Source: Hyphomicrobiales bacterium (GTDB taxonomy: Bacteria > Pseudomonadota > Alphaproteobacteria > Rhizobiales > NORP267). From it: DNA of 37,717 nucleotides. The stretch covers positions 64,113 through 101,829 of the forward strand of contig JAUYJB010000034.1 of the NCBI GenBank assembly GCA_030688605.1. The letters run 5' to 3'. The position numbers and the translations under genes were made by a program. This document shows positions 27,750-37,717 of this stretch, piece after piece. Positions within the stretch are counted from its first letter, which is position 1. Each line of letters starts with the position of its first letter. The notes below the pieces were generated by a model that was given only the letters and a program-made list of their open reading frames with translations, did not search any database and was not told the origin of the DNA.

Positions 27750-28064
27750 TTACGAATTGGCCGCGGCGGGCAGGTCACGCACCACCTGCTTGAACCGGTC
27801 CCATTCGGTCGCACCCCAAATCTCCGTCCGGGCGTGACCGAAGGTGCGGATCAAAGCCGATACCCGCGTCGCCGTCTCAATGTCCGGCGCTTTGAAGATA
27901 TCGACATAGTCGTAAGGGCCGAGCACGGCATAGCTGGCTTGCCACTCGACCTTAGGGCAGTTCGCCCGGATGGCATCCATCGCCTTGCGCTCGAGCTCCT
28001 CAAGCGTCTTCGGTGATGTGGCCGCACCGGCTTCCAGCCGGGTCAGCATGAGGAAGGTCTGCAT
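27750..28064 (-). CDS. GYD-domain protein
   Basis: A 104-residue protein with a GYD domain: [40 protein letters not shown] and [20 protein letters not shown] are typical. Members are small cytoplasmic proteins of a ferredoxin-like (dimeric alpha/beta barrel) fold with no settled function. The usual Gly-Tyr-Asp signature is present as GPYDYVD. The ATG at 28064 has a GGGAGA stretch upstream; an earlier Met at 28091 has none. It begins 28 bp after the phosphoribosyltransferase stop and lies between that gene and the nitroreductase remnant, on the strand of the stress block. Confidence 0.87.
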   Translation of the reverse strand: MQTFLMLTRLEAGAATSPKTLEELERKAMDAIRANCPKVEWQASYAVLGPYDYVDIFKAPDIETATRVSALIRTFGHARTEIWGATEWDRFKQVVRDLPAAANS

Positions 28065-28092
28065 GGCATTTCTCCCGTCGTTGCGTACCAAG

Positions 28093-28776
28093 CTACAACG
28101 TGGGGCTCGCCGCCTCTTTCGTCGGTCCGGCCGCCTCGGCCAGCAAGGCGACGACCTGTTGATCGCTCACCTGTCCGAAGTCGCGGTAATAGAGTCCGAT
28201 CGCATAGAACGGCTCTGGCGTTTCGAGACAGACGATCTCGTCGACCTCGGGGCGCAGCTTTGCGACTGTGTCGGGCGGCGCGACGGCGACGGCCAGCACC
28301 AGCTTCTTCGGCTTGCCGCGGCGCAACGCCTTGAGCGCGGCGCGAACCGTGGCCCCGGTGGCGATCCCGTCATCGATGACGATGACCGTTGCGCCCGAAA
28401 TCGGCACTCGCGCGCGGCCCTGCAGATAGAGCGCGCGGCGGCGCTCGATCTCGGCCAGCTCCCTTGCCTTGGCCCGCTCGATTTCCTCGTTGCTCACATG
28501 GGCAAGCCGCTGCACGTCCTCGTTGATGACGAGCTCGGGATGATCGCCGTCGACGACGGCGGCGACGGCGAGCTCCGGCTGGTAAGGCACGCCGATCTTG
28601 CGCACGAGGACAATGTCGAGCGGCGCGCCGAGCGCTTTCGCCACCTCGGCCGCCACCGGCACGCCGCCGCGAGGAAGTGCCAGCACGACAGGCTTCTCGT
28701 ACTTCTTTTCGACCAGCTTCGCAGCCAGGCTGCGGCCCGCTTCGACGCGGTCGGCGAAAATATGAAACTCGTTCAT
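28093..28776 (-). CDS. Phosphoribosyltransferase-domain protein
   Basis: A 227-residue protein with a type I PRTase fold. The PRPP-binding motif is [20 protein letters not shown] (DDGIATGAT) near residue 133. The N-terminal part has [20 protein letters not shown] and [20 protein letters not shown]; the last strands have [18 protein letters not shown]. Acceptor specificity is not known for this stand-alone group. Its start overlaps the stop of the alpha/beta hydrolase by ATGA (28773-28776), so the two are coupled. In mycobacteria (Rv0571c, DosR regulon) the same two domains occur as one fused protein. The nearby PRPP synthetase could feed it. Confidence 0.93.
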   Translation of the reverse strand: MNEFHIFADRVEAGRSLAAKLVEKKYEKPVVLALPRGGVPVAAEVAKALGAPLDIVLVRKIGVPYQPELAVAAVVDGDHPELVINEDVQRLAHVSNEEIERAKARELAEIERRRALYLQGRARVPISGATVIVIDDGIATGATVRAALKALRRGKPKKLVLAVAVAPPDTVAKLRPEVDEIVCLETPEPFYAIGLYYRDFGQVSDQQVVALLAEAAGPTKEAASPTL

Positions 28777-29417
28777 GACTTCTCTTTCCGAAGGTGCACC
28801 TCAAACCAGTCGGCCGCCGCCTCGACGACCTGGTCGAGGGTCCCCGGCTCCTCGAAGAGGTGCGTGGCGCCAGGAACGACATCCAGCCGCTTCTCGCAGG
28901 TGAGGAGGTTGAGCGCCTTCTTGTTGAGTTCGATGACGATGTAATCAGCGCCCCCGACAATCAGCAGGGTCGGCGCGCGTACCTGGTCGAGTACGGCTTC
29001 GGCAAGGTCGGGCCGGCCACCGCGCGAGACCACCGCTAAGACGGAATCAGGCATCTCGGCGGCCGCCACCAACGCCGCAGCGGTACCGGTGCTGGCGCCG
29101 AACAGGCTGATCGCGAGCGCCGCGGTGTCCTCGTCCGCCTCAGCCCAGCGCACGGCCTCCATCACCCGCCCGCCAAGGAGCGGGATGTCGAACACGTTGA
29201 CCCGGTCCTTGGCTTCCGCCTCGGTCAGGAGATCGAACAGGAGCGTGGCCAGACCCCGCCCGTTCAGCGCTTCGGCGACATGGGCGTTGCGCGGGCTGAG
29301 CCGGCTCGATCCGCTGCCATGGGCGAAAATGACCAGCTCCTGTGCGCCGTCGGGCACCGTCAGAAGTCCCTCGAGCCTTCTCGGCCCGATATGGACGCTG
29401 CGGGCGTCTTCCTTCAT
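28773..29417 (-). CDS. Alpha/beta hydrolase, dienelactone-hydrolase-like
   Basis: A 214-residue hydrolase. The oxyanion segment is LVIFAHGSGSSRLSPRNAHV. The nucleophile elbow G-x-S-x-G is in SLFGASTGTAAALVAAAEM. The acid is in LLIVGGADYIVIELN and the histidine in VVPGATHLFEEPGTL, so a full Ser-Asp-His triad is visible. No signal peptide is seen. I start at the ATG at 29417 (MKEDARSV), where homology to the family begins; the frame is open to 29534. It is coupled by a 4-bp overlap to the phosphoribosyltransferase that follows. Substrate unknown. Confidence 0.92.
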   Translation of the reverse strand: MKEDARSVHIGPRRLEGLLTVPDGAQELVIFAHGSGSSRLSPRNAHVAEALNGRGLATLLFDLLTEAEAKDRVNVFDIPLLGGRVMEAVRWAEADEDTAALAISLFGASTGTAAALVAAAEMPDSVLAVVSRGGRPDLAEAVLDQVRAPTLLIVGGADYIVIELNKKALNLLTCEKRLDVVPGATHLFEEPGTLDQVVEAAADWFEVHLRKEKS

Positions 29418-29572
29418 CGGCTTGCCGTTATTTGTGCTCCGCGGCGCGTCTCGCGAGTATTCCCCGCCGCTCGCATCACAAATATCGGCCAAAAACTGAC
29501 TTGCCGCTTTGACCCGCATCAAGAACCGCATCATCTTCTTGTCATGGCACCCGGCAACACCAGGCTGCGGCG

Positions 29573-30664
29573 ATGACGACCCATCCGACAGGCACGCGAT
29601 CGCGAGGCCGGAGAGACGTTCCCACCCGGGAGAAGGTGGCGTTTCTCTCCTCTCGGGCGGCCTATGGCGCGCCGGTGCGCGATGTGGAGGTCAAGGAGAC
29701 CCACATGTCGTGGGTCTTCCTCGCTGGCGAGCGGGTCTACAAGCTCAAGAAGCCGGTCAAATATCCATTCCTGGATTTCAGCACGCTTGAAGCGCGCGAG
29801 GCCGACTGCCGCGAGGAGGTCCGCCTCAACCGAAGGCTGGCGCCGGACGTCTATCTCGGCGTCGTCCCGCTGACCCTCGGGGCGGATGCCAGACTCGCCC
29901 TTCAGGGCAAAGGCGAACCCGCCGACTGGCTGGTGATGCTGCGGCGGCTGCCGGCCGAGAAAATGCTCGATTGCGCGATCGCGCAAGGCACGGTGACGCA
30001 AGGCCAGATCGGCGCGGTCGCGGACCTGCTCGCGCGCTTCTACCGGCTGGCCGAGCCCGCCGGCGTGACGCCGCGGGAATATATTGCGCATTTTGCCCGC
30101 GAGCAGGAGAAGAACCATTCTCTCCTGACCGAGGAAAGGTTCGAACTGCCGCAAACGACGTTGGCCGCCGTTCTTTCGGGTATCGAAGCGGTGATCGCCG
30201 ACGAACCGGAGCTGCTGATGAGCCGGGCGCGCGACGGCCGCATCATCGACGGGCATGGCGATCTGCGCCCGGAGCACATCTGCCTCACCGAGCCGCCGGT
30301 AATTATCGACTGTCTCGAATTCAACAGCAGCTTCCGGCTCGTCGACCCGTTCGACGAGCTGGCCTTCCTCGGCATGGAATGCCAACGCCTCGGCGCTGGG
30401 TGGATCGGCGAGACGCTGAACGGCCACTGCGCCGATCTCTTGGGCGACCGGCCACAGCCTCGCCTGCTAGCCTTCTATACGGCCTACCGCGCCTGCCTGA
30501 GGGCGCGGCTTGCCCTGGCGCACCTGCTCGAGCCGGACTCCCGGCAACCCGAAACATGGCTGCCGCTCGCCGCCTCGTATCTCGCCATCGGCGAACGCGC
30601 TTGCCTCAAGCTTCGCCCTCGAGAAGCTCAACCAGCGAGCCTCCCTCGTGGCAGCGCCGGATAG
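29573..30664 (+). CDS. Aminoglycoside-phosphotransferase-like kinase (COG2187 type)
   Basis: A 363-residue protein-kinase-like enzyme. It opens with a variable N-terminus, then HMSWVFLAGERVYKLKKPVK (nucleotide-lysine region) and YPFLDFSTLEAREADCREEV. The catalytic loop is RIIDGHGDLRPEHICLTEPP (HGDxRPEH) and the metal loop is VIIDCLEFNSSFRLVDPFDE. Members of this group are often joined to an AAA domain and their substrates are unknown; it should not be called a resistance gene. It is the only plus-strand gene in the stress block. Its last 59 bp overlap the end of the PRPP synthetase gene tail to tail, and it shares a 155-bp divergent promoter region with the alpha/beta hydrolase. Confidence 0.9.
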   Translation: MTTHPTGTRSRGRRDVPTREKVAFLSSRAAYGAPVRDVEVKETHMSWVFLAGERVYKLKKPVKYPFLDFSTLEAREADCREEVRLNRRLAPDVYLGVVPLTLGADARLALQGKGEPADWLVMLRRLPAEKMLDCAIAQGTVTQGQIGAVADLLARFYRLAEPAGVTPREYIAHFAREQEKNHSLLTEERFELPQTTLAAVLSGIEAVIADEPELLMSRARDGRIIDGHGDLRPEHICLTEPPVIIDCLEFNSSFRLVDPFDELAFLGMECQRLGAGWIGETLNGHCADLLGDRPQPRLLAFYTAYRACLRARLALAHLLEPDSRQPETWLPLAASYLAIGERACLKLRPREAQPASLPRGSAG

Positions 30665-31601
30665 CCTCTGCGAAGAGCGGCGCGGCGCTGACGATCTCCA
30701 GATGCCGCTTGACGAATGACGGCTTGAGCCGGAACGGCGGCACCGTATCGGTGACGATCACTTTGGCGAGCCGCGGGTAGGCGACGGCCTTGCCGGCGTC
30801 GCCAGTGAACAGGCCATGGGCGGCGAGCGCATAGACCGCCTTAGCGCCCTGGCCGAGGCACGCCTCGGCGGCGCGCAGCATGGTGCCGCCTGAGCTGATG
30901 AGATCGTCGACTACGAGCGCCGTGGCGCCCTCGACGGCGCCCACCAGAAGGGTGCCGCTGACGATTCCGGCGCTGCGCCGTTTCTCCATGAAGGCCGATC
31001 CGACGGAGCGGCCCAGCATGGCCTCGAAGGTCTCCTGGAACAGTTGCGCGCGCTTGACGCCGCCCGGGTCCGGCGATGCCACCACGACGGGCTCCTCGCC
31101 GACGCGCGCCAGCATGTGCTGCGCGAACAGACGGCGGGTGTCGAGATGATGCGAGCGGCAGCGGAACGCGTTCTGGAACGCAACGATATTGTGCACGTCG
31201 AGCGTCATCACCGCGTCGATGCCCATGGCTTCGAGAAGCAGCGCCATATAGCGCGTGGTCACCGGGTCGCGCGGCTTGGTCTGGCGGTCCTTGCGGGCAT
31301 AGGCGAGATAGGGAATGACCGCGGTCACCCGCCTTGCGCCGCCCTCGCGCACCGCGCCGAGGAAAAACAAGAGCCGGCAGATCTTGTCGTTGACGCTTTG
31401 CTGCGGCCCGCCATGCAGGCTCTGGATGACATAGACATCCCGCCCGCGCACGCTGAGGCGCGGCCGCGCCTTGTGTTCGCCGTCTTCGAATTCGCGCTCC
31501 TCATGGGGACAAAGCGTCGTGCCGAGGGCCGCCGCAACCTGCTCGCCGAAAGGCTTGCTCGCATTGAGGGCGAAAAGGCGCATGGCGGAAGTATAAGGCA
31601 T
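30606..31601 (-). CDS. prs: Ribose-phosphate pyrophosphokinase (PRPP synthetase) paralogue
   Basis: A 331-residue enzyme that makes PRPP from ribose 5-phosphate and ATP. It has FGEQVAAALGTTLCPHEERE and FEDGEHKARPRLSVRGRDVY, the ATP-side motif AVMTLDVHNIVAFQNAF (D-x-H), and the ribose-phosphate loop TALVVDDLISSGGTML (DDxxxxGGT). The last 30 residues are acidic and variable. Because a PRPP synthetase is essential and normally lies near ipk, this copy in the stress block is probably a second, island-borne one that supplies PRPP to the phosphoribosyltransferase (inference). The start is at MPYTS (31601); MRLFALN (31583) is also possible. The 3' end overlaps the kinase-like gene. Confidence 0.93.
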   Translation of the reverse strand: MPYTSAMRLFALNASKPFGEQVAAALGTTLCPHEEREFEDGEHKARPRLSVRGRDVYVIQSLHGGPQQSVNDKICRLLFFLGAVREGGARRVTAVIPYLAYARKDRQTKPRDPVTTRYMALLLEAMGIDAVMTLDVHNIVAFQNAFRCRSHHLDTRRLFAQHMLARVGEEPVVVASPDPGGVKRAQLFQETFEAMLGRSVGSAFMEKRRSAGIVSGTLLVGAVEGATALVVDDLISSGGTMLRAAEACLGQGAKAVYALAAHGLFTGDAGKAVAYPRLAKVIVTDTVPPFRLKPSFVKRHLEIVSAAPLFAEAIRRCHEGGSLVELLEGEA

Positions 31602-31835
31602 CGTCCGTTCGCGCATGAATGATTGCGATCAAGGGCGACGGTCTGCTCCAGACAGAAGGGGTTCCCGACCACGCTAGGGACAGATGGGCACGAGAGCTAC
31701 AGAAATTAGTGTGATGGTGCCTCGGCGGCAAACGCGCGCTGATTACACGCCAAGCCTGGCTTCGGCAGCTTTGAGGCGCAACACTGAAACTCCGAGCCCC
31801 AGGCGTCTCGGGCCGGTCAGCCGCAGCTCCCCGCC

Positions 31836-33458
<1,623 letters not shown>

Positions 33459-33533
33459 GGCGAAAACGCTCCCTGGTGCGTTTGCCGGTCCGCGGTTCGG
33501 TCTCAAACACCGGCGGCCGGCATCCCCGCCGCC

Positions 33534-33769
33534 TCACGCGCGGCTCGTCGGCCCCGGAAGCTCGGACGGATCGAGGCCGAGCTCCTCGCATACCCGGCGC
33601 GCCACGCGCGGGTCGATGTCCTGGCGCGATCCCCCGAGAGGCGCCTGCGTCGTGCGGCCCTCGCGGTGCACCGTCACCATCACGGGACCTTCACCCCGCT
33701 TGTGACGCTCATACTTATCGAAGCGGCACCGCGTTCGGCCAGCCATTTTCGGAATGTTTCGGATTCCAT
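33534..33769 (-). pseudogene. HicA-type toxin (YcfA-like) remnant with one-base frameshift, no HicB partner
   Basis: From an ATG at 33769, with GGAG seven bases upstream, the frame reads MESETFRKWLAERG, which is a HicA/YcfA opening. One missing base at about 33728 shifts it; the next frame continues CRFDKYERHKRGEGPVMVTV, HREGRTTQAPLGGSRQDIDP and RVARRVCEELGLD. Together this is about 78 codons, the size of HicA. The usual catalytic His (Gly-Ser-His) is replaced by Gly-Glu-Gly-Pro, so even repaired it may be inactive as an RNase. No hicB lies between ftsH and groEL. A 70-residue start at 33746 also exists in the downstream frame but lacks the N-terminal strand. The shift may be biological or a sequencing error. 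Confidence 0.72.
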
Positions 33770-33832
33770 TGCCGTGCTCCTGCCTATGACCTGACCTGGC
33801 CCGCTTAGCGCGAGGCCGCAAGCTACCCTGCC

Positions 33833-35677
33833 TCAGCCAGTCGCTTTGCTCGCCGCCGCGATGGCCGGCTTGAGGCTCTCCAGCGACGGCAACCCCTCGC
33901 GCGTGAGCGTCTCTTTCTCGAGCAGCAGCTTGGCGCCGTCCTCCAGTTGGCGGCGGTATTTGCGCAGGACGGCCGATGCCTTGTCGAAGGCGCTCTTCGT
34001 CAGCTCGCGGACGGCGCAGTCGATCTCGCGCGCCGTTTCCTCGCTGAACTCGCGCTCGGCGAAGTGGGCAAGCGCGTTCTCGCCGAGGAATGTCTGGCGC
34101 GGCGTCTCGTAGGCGACGAGCCCGAGCTCTTCGTGCATGCCGAAGCGGGCCACCATGTTGCGGGCGATGTCGGTCGCCTTGTTGAGGTCGTCGGCCGCCC
34201 CGGTGGACGCCTCGTCGAACACCAGCATCTCGGCTGCCCGTCCGCCGAGCAGCACCGCCATCCTGTTCTCTAGCTCGCCGCGCGACAATAGGAAGCGGTC
34301 CTCGGTCGGACGCTGCATCGTGTAGCCGAGGGCGCCAACGCCCCGCGGGATCATCGATACCTTGTGCACCGGGTCCATGCCCGGCAAGGCGGTGGCGACG
34401 ATCGCGTGGCCCATTTCGTGATAGGCCACCACCTCCCGCTCGTGCGGGTTGAGCAGGCGGCTCCTCTTTTCGATGCCGGCGACGATGCGCTCGACCGCAG
34501 CGGTGAAGTCCTCGGCGGTGACCGCATCGGCGCCGCGCCGGGTGGCCCGCAGGGCCGCCTCGTTGACCAGATTGGCAAGATCGGCGCCGGTGAAGCCCGG
34601 CGTGAGGGCGGCGATGGCGTCGAGGTCGACGCCTTCTGCCAACTGGACCTTCTTGGCGTGCACGCGGAGGATCGCCTCCCGGCCGATCCGGTCGGGCCGG
34701 TCGACCAGCACCTGGCGGTCGAAGCGGCCGGCGCGCAGCAGCGCCGGGTCGAGGATCTCAGGCCGGTTGGTCGCTGCCAAGAGGACAATGCCCTCGCGCG
34801 GGTCGAAGCCGTCGAGCTCGACCAGGAGCTGATTGAGGGTCTGCTCCTTCTCGTCATGGCCGCCGCCGAGCGGGCCGATGCCGCGGGCCCGCCCCATGGC
34901 GTCGAGCTCGTCGATAAAGATGAGGCAGGGCTTGGCCTTGCGCGCCTGGTCGAACAGGTCGCGGACGCGCGCCGCGCCGACGCCGACGAACATCTCGACG
35001 AAATCGGAGCCGCTGAGGGAAAAGAACGGGACGCCCGCCTCGCCGGCCACGGCGCGCGCCAGCAGCGTCTTGCCGGTGCCGGCGGGCCCGACCAGCAGCA
35101 CGCCCTTCGGGATGCGCGCGCCGAGACGGCCATACCTCTTGGGGTCCTTCAGGAACTCGACGATCTCCTTGAGTTCCGCCTTCGCCTCCTCCACCCCCGC
35201 CACATCATCGAAGGTGACCGGGACCTCCCTCTCCATGAAGACCTTCGCCTTGCTCTTGCCGATGGTCATCAGGCCGCCCATGCCCTGCTTCTCGGCGAAG
35301 CGGCGGATGAAGAGGGCCCATATGCCGAAGAAGATCAGAACCGGCAGGACCCAGGACAGAATGTCGCGAATGAGGTTGTTCTCGACCGCGCCTTCGACCG
35401 CGATCCCGCGCTCGGTCAGCCGCCTGGCGAGCTCGGGTTGCACCCGAACGGTGACGAAGCGCTTGCGGCCGTCCGGCAGCGTCTCCTTCAGGGTGCCGGT
35501 GATGTATTTGTCGGTGACGCGGACGCTTTCGATCTGGCCCGCGTCGACCAGTCGCTCGAACTGGCTGTACGGGATCGTCTCGACCTGTTGGCTGGTGATC
35601 CACCATTGCTGGATTGCCAGAACGGCCAACATGGCCGCCACCAGGTACCAGCCGTTGATCTGCGCTTTCCTGTCCAT
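33833..35677 (-). CDS. ftsH: FtsH-type membrane AAA+ zinc metalloprotease paralogue
   Basis: A 614-residue inner-membrane protease. Two membrane segments ([17 protein letters not shown] and [19 protein letters not shown]) flank a periplasmic domain. The AAA domain has Walker [21 protein letters not shown], Walker [17 protein letters not shown], the second region of homology ([20 protein letters not shown]) and the pore Phe in [10 protein letters not shown]. The zinc site HEMGH is in [18 protein letters not shown]. The ATG at 35677 has AGGAGGGG upstream; the frame is open to 35806, but that part is not conserved. It has the layout of stress-island FtsH rather than a chromosomal hflKC neighbour. 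It lies 146 bp after the dnaJ remnant and before the hicA remnant. Confidence 0.95.
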   Translation of the reverse strand: MDRKAQINGWYLVAAMLAVLAIQQWWITSQQVETIPYSQFERLVDAGQIESVRVTDKYITGTLKETLPDGRKRFVTVRVQPELARRLTERGIAVEGAVENNLIRDILSWVLPVLIFFGIWALFIRRFAEKQGMGGLMTIGKSKAKVFMEREVPVTFDDVAGVEEAKAELKEIVEFLKDPKRYGRLGARIPKGVLLVGPAGTGKTLLARAVAGEAGVPFFSLSGSDFVEMFVGVGAARVRDLFDQARKAKPCLIFIDELDAMGRARGIGPLGGGHDEKEQTLNQLLVELDGFDPREGIVLLAATNRPEILDPALLRAGRFDRQVLVDRPDRIGREAILRVHAKKVQLAEGVDLDAIAALTPGFTGADLANLVNEAALRATRRGADAVTAEDFTAAVERIVAGIEKRSRLLNPHEREVVAYHEMGHAIVATALPGMDPVHKVSMIPRGVGALGYTMQRPTEDRFLLSRGELENRMAVLLGGRAAEMLVFDEASTGAADDLNKATDIARNMVARFGMHEELGLVAYETPRQTFLGENALAHFAEREFSEETAREIDCAVRELTKSAFDKASAVLRKYRRQLEDGAKLLLEKETLTREGLPSLESLKPAIAAASKATG

Positions 35678-35823
35678 GGAACCGCCCCTCCTCGGGTCGC
35701 CGGTGGGTCCCAACCCGGCAGTCCGGGTTGGCCTCGATCCCTGGAATTGCTGGAGACGACGGTCATCATGAAAGGACTTGCGGGTGCTTCCAATGACCTG
35801 CGTCAAGCTGGATGGAAAGGGCC

Positions 35824-36594
35824 CTAACGGCTCTTGGAAGAACTCCTCCCTGCCGACCGGTCCGGCCGATGGCTGCGGCGAAGCTCTTCATAGAATTGGC
35901 GCTCGCGCTCGGAAAGGCGCTCAGGTTCGTACACCTCGATCCTCAGGAACAGGTTGCCGCGGGTCTCGGATCCGAAATGGAGCAGCCCCTTGCCCTTGAG
36001 CCTGAGGACGGAATCGGGCTGCGTGCCGGCGGGCACGTCGACCTCGACCTCGCCGTCGAGCGTCGGCGTCTTGACCTTGGAGCCGAGGACGGCATCGGCC
36101 ACCTCGATCGCAACCCGCCGCCACGGATCGGCGCCATGGTGCTCGAAGCGCGGGTCCGGCTCGGTCCGCACAACGACATAGAGGTCACCCGGCGGTGCGC
36201 CGGCCTCAGGCGCCGGCCCGCCGCGCCCGGGGATGCGCAACGCCATGCCTTCGTCGGCCCCGGCAGGAATGCGGACCGTGAATAGCTCTTCGTGGCAGGT
36301 CTTTCCGGTGCCGCCGCAGGCGGGGCAGCGATTGTCGATGAACGAGCCGGAACCGCGGCAGTCGGGACAGGTCGCGGCCTGCTGTATGCTAACCGTGCCG
36401 CGCTTCTGGCTCCGCGTCAGCCGGCTGCCGCCGCTGCATTTCGGGCAAGCGCGGTGCGCGGTGCCGGGCGCCGCTCCGCTGCCCTTGCACCGGGTACACT
36501 GTCTTTCGTGCGCGACGCGCACCTCCTCTTCTCCGCCGGCGTCGATCATCGCAAGGGGAACGAAGAGCTCCACCCGGATATCGGCTCCGCGCCT
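35824..36594 (-). pseudogene. DnaJ C-terminal part (zinc finger and substrate domains) without J domain
   Basis: From about 36594 the frame reads [20 protein letters not shown] and goes on through all four zinc repeats: CTRCKGSG, CPKCSGGS, CPDCRGSG and CPACGGTG. The substrate-binding domains follow (ELFTVRIPAGADEGMALRIP, PGDLYVVVRTEPDPRFEHHG, VPAGTQPDSVLRLKGKGLLH) and the tail LSERERQFYEELRRS. The J domain and Gly/Phe linker (about 110 residues) are absent. Homology begins within a few bases of where the dnaK remnant stops, but in another frame. There is no ribosome site at the first possible starts (GTG at 36573, ATG at 36549). Without a J domain it cannot stimulate DnaK, though it might still hold substrates if translated. 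Confidence 0.8.
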
Positions 36595-37247
36595 GGGTCC
36601 CGCGCCGCGCCGGTAATGCGGATCGATTGCGATTTGCCAGTCGCCGTATCCTTTGCCGTGGCGTTGAGGATCCCGTCTGCGTCGATATCGAACGTCTCCT
36701 CGATCTTGGGGATTCCCCGTGGTGCCGGCGCCAGCCCCTCCTGGTTGAACTTCCCGAGACTGGTATTGTCCGCTGCCATCGGACGTTCGCCCTGGAAGAC
36801 ATGGACGATCACCGCCGTCTGCATATCCGCCGCAGTGGTGAAGATCTCCAACCGCTTGAGCGGAATCGGCGTGTTGCGGGCGATGAGGGGCCTCGCGACG
36901 CCGCACAGCGTCTCGATCTCCAGCATCAGGGGCGTGACGTCGACCAGCACCATCTCGCCCATCTCGCCGGCCAGCACGCCAGCCCGGATCGCCGCGCCCT
37001 GGGCGACGCATTCCATCGGGTCGACGCCCATCTCGGCCTTGCGGCCGAGCAGCTCCTCGAAGAACTCCCGCACCGCCGGCATGCGGGTCGCGCCGCCGAC
37101 GAAGACGATGCGGTCGATGTCGCGGGCGGTGATCTCGACGTCGTGGAGTGCCTGAGTGACCGAGGCCCTGCAGCGCTCGATGATGGCATGAACGAGGCGG
37201 TTCAGCTCGGCGCGCGGTCCGTCCGACAGGGTGGCCGGCTTCAGTTC
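36546..37247 (-). pseudogene. DnaK (Hsp70) fragment, lacking most of the ATPase domain and the lid
   Basis: Reading from about 37247, the frame gives [40 protein letters not shown] and [20 protein letters not shown]. It continues with [60 protein letters not shown] and [20 protein letters not shown]. This equals roughly residues 295-500 of E. coli DnaK: the end of the nucleotide-binding domain and the beta substrate-binding domain. The first 295 residues and the alpha lid are missing. Homology ends near [12 protein letters not shown] (about 36595), and the frame stops at 36546. No ATG, GTG or TTG lies upstream of the internal Met at 37082, and the first residues overlap the end of the hemerythrin gene out of frame. 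Confidence 0.83.
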
Positions 37248-37675
37248 GTCTTCGCGGCCTGGTGGCTGTGCGGATGGTCGCCGAATTCGTCGTGCAGGAG
37301 CTGGTCATGGGTCGTGAAATGGACCATGAACCAGTCGTTCAGATGCTGCACCAGAAGCTGTTCGAAGCGCAGATAGGAGCCGTGGCGATAGGTCTCCATG
37401 ATGTGCCGCAGCTCGTCGAGCAGGCGCTCATGATCCTGTTTGTGGGCTTCGTAATGGGAGTAGGACTTTTCCTCCATGAAGCGCTCGTCGAGCGCGAAGT
37501 GGGCCGAAATCTTGGCGTGGATCTCGCCGAGATAGGTTTCGATGTTGGCGATCGTGTGCAGGTCGCCGCGCAGCTCCACGGTCAGCTCGTTGATCAGCTC
37601 GACCAGCTCCTTGTGCTCCTCGTCAACGGACGGAATCCCGGTGCAATATTCATCCCGCCAACGGATCAGGGCCAT
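37241..37675 (-). CDS. Bacteriohemerythrin
   Basis: A 144-residue O2-binding di-iron protein. It has the hemerythrin histidine/carboxylate set: [36 protein letters not shown] then KQDHERLL; and the last helix [19 protein letters not shown] (H-x4-D). The His-rich tail ([11 protein letters not shown]) is not conserved. The start has a perfect AGGAGG upstream of the ATG. Family knowledge: such proteins store or sense O2 or react with NO. Its last three codons overlap, in another frame, the start of dnaK homology, so a deletion seems to have brought the dnaK fragment against its 3' end. It is the first gene of the block as transcribed, and what lies upstream of it is outside the window. Confidence 0.94.
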   Translation of the reverse strand: MALIRWRDEYCTGIPSVDEEHKELVELINELTVELRGDLHTIANIETYLGEIHAKISAHFALDERFMEEKSYSHYEAHKQDHERLLDELRHIMETYRHGSYLRFEQLLVQHLNDWFMVHFTTHDQLLHDEFGDHPHSHQAAKTN

Positions 37676-37717
37676 GATTGCCTCCTAATCGGTCGCTTCG
37701 TGAAACAGAAAACCGCC

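Noticed and set aside
27252..28016. 254-codon plus-strand frame
   Set aside because: It lies antisense to the nitroreductase remnant and the GYD gene, whose homology is clear on the other strand.
29573..30664. Aminoglycoside resistance gene
   Set aside because: The kinase motifs belong to the COG2187-type group of unknown substrate; nothing indicates a drug target.
36560..36620. Programmed frameshift joining the DnaK and DnaJ fragments
   Set aside because: No slippery heptamer or stimulatory hairpin is evident, and both fragments lack essential parts; deletion is simpler.
35824..37308. 494-codon frame covering both chaperone fragments, read as one fusion protein
   Set aside because: Only the part below about 36594 has DnaJ homology; the upstream part is the out-of-frame shadow of dnaK and is Arg/Gly-rich.

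Overview
The window looks like chromosomal DNA of an alphaproteobacterium, most likely of the order Hyphomicrobiales (Rhizobiales). It is GC-rich. The order mutS-glnD-murJ-trpS-usp-nfu-tsaB is the arrangement familiar from that order. The sdh operon has the sdhC-D-A...B order, there is a mesaconyl-CoA hydratase of the ethylmalonyl-CoA pathway, and a likely Irr (iron response) operator lies over one promoter. I cannot name a genus.

Layout. (1) 1-10161, minus strand: a tightly spaced housekeeping run, mutS, glnD, murJ, trpS, a universal stress protein, an Nfu-type Fe-S scaffold and the start of tsaB, which is cut by the window edge. The nfu gene has its own promoter with an Irr-box-like inverted repeat. 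(2) 10162-13739, plus strand: a malic enzyme/phosphotransacetylase-like fusion (maeB) and an exported DUF4424-type protein. (3) 13740-14751: about 1 kb without a gene, filled with palindromic repeats. (4) 14752-19521, minus strand: succinate dehydrogenase sdhC-sdhD-sdhA-sdhB, with a small exported cysteine-containing protein and an FkbM-type methyltransferase between sdhA and sdhB. (5) 19689-23795: a two-gene operon (sugar-transfer-associated ATP-grasp ligase, then a group II PLP decarboxylase) divergent from a cupin-type XRE regulator and a GNAT acetyltransferase. This is a plausible small amine or amide metabolism locus that I do not recognise as a described pathway. (6) 23903-26669: mesaconyl-CoA hydratase, a CBS-pair protein and a TraB/GumN-type exported protein. 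(7) 26916-26991: tRNA-Ala(GGC).

From directly after the 3' end of that tRNA to the window end (27192-37675) lies a stress-type accessory block, nearly all on the minus strand. It reads, from high to low coordinate: bacteriohemerythrin, dnaK remnant, dnaJ remnant, ftsH paralogue, frameshifted hicA, groEL paralogue without groES, PRPP synthetase, (a kinase-like gene on the other strand), alpha/beta hydrolase, phosphoribosyltransferase, GYD protein and a SagB-like nitroreductase remnant. The mix of hemerythrin, nitroreductase, phosphoribosyltransferase/hydrolase and chaperones resembles dormancy or hypoxia/heat modules such as the mycobacterial DosR set. The block is eroding: dnaK has lost its N-terminal part and lid, dnaJ has lost its J domain, the two are joined out of frame, and hicA and the nitroreductase each carry a one-base frameshift.

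The points most worth following are the ATP-grasp/decarboxylase locus, the two extra genes inside the sdh operon, the Irr box on nfu, and the decayed chaperone block beside the tRNA. All calls are from reading the sequence and its translations; no database search was run.
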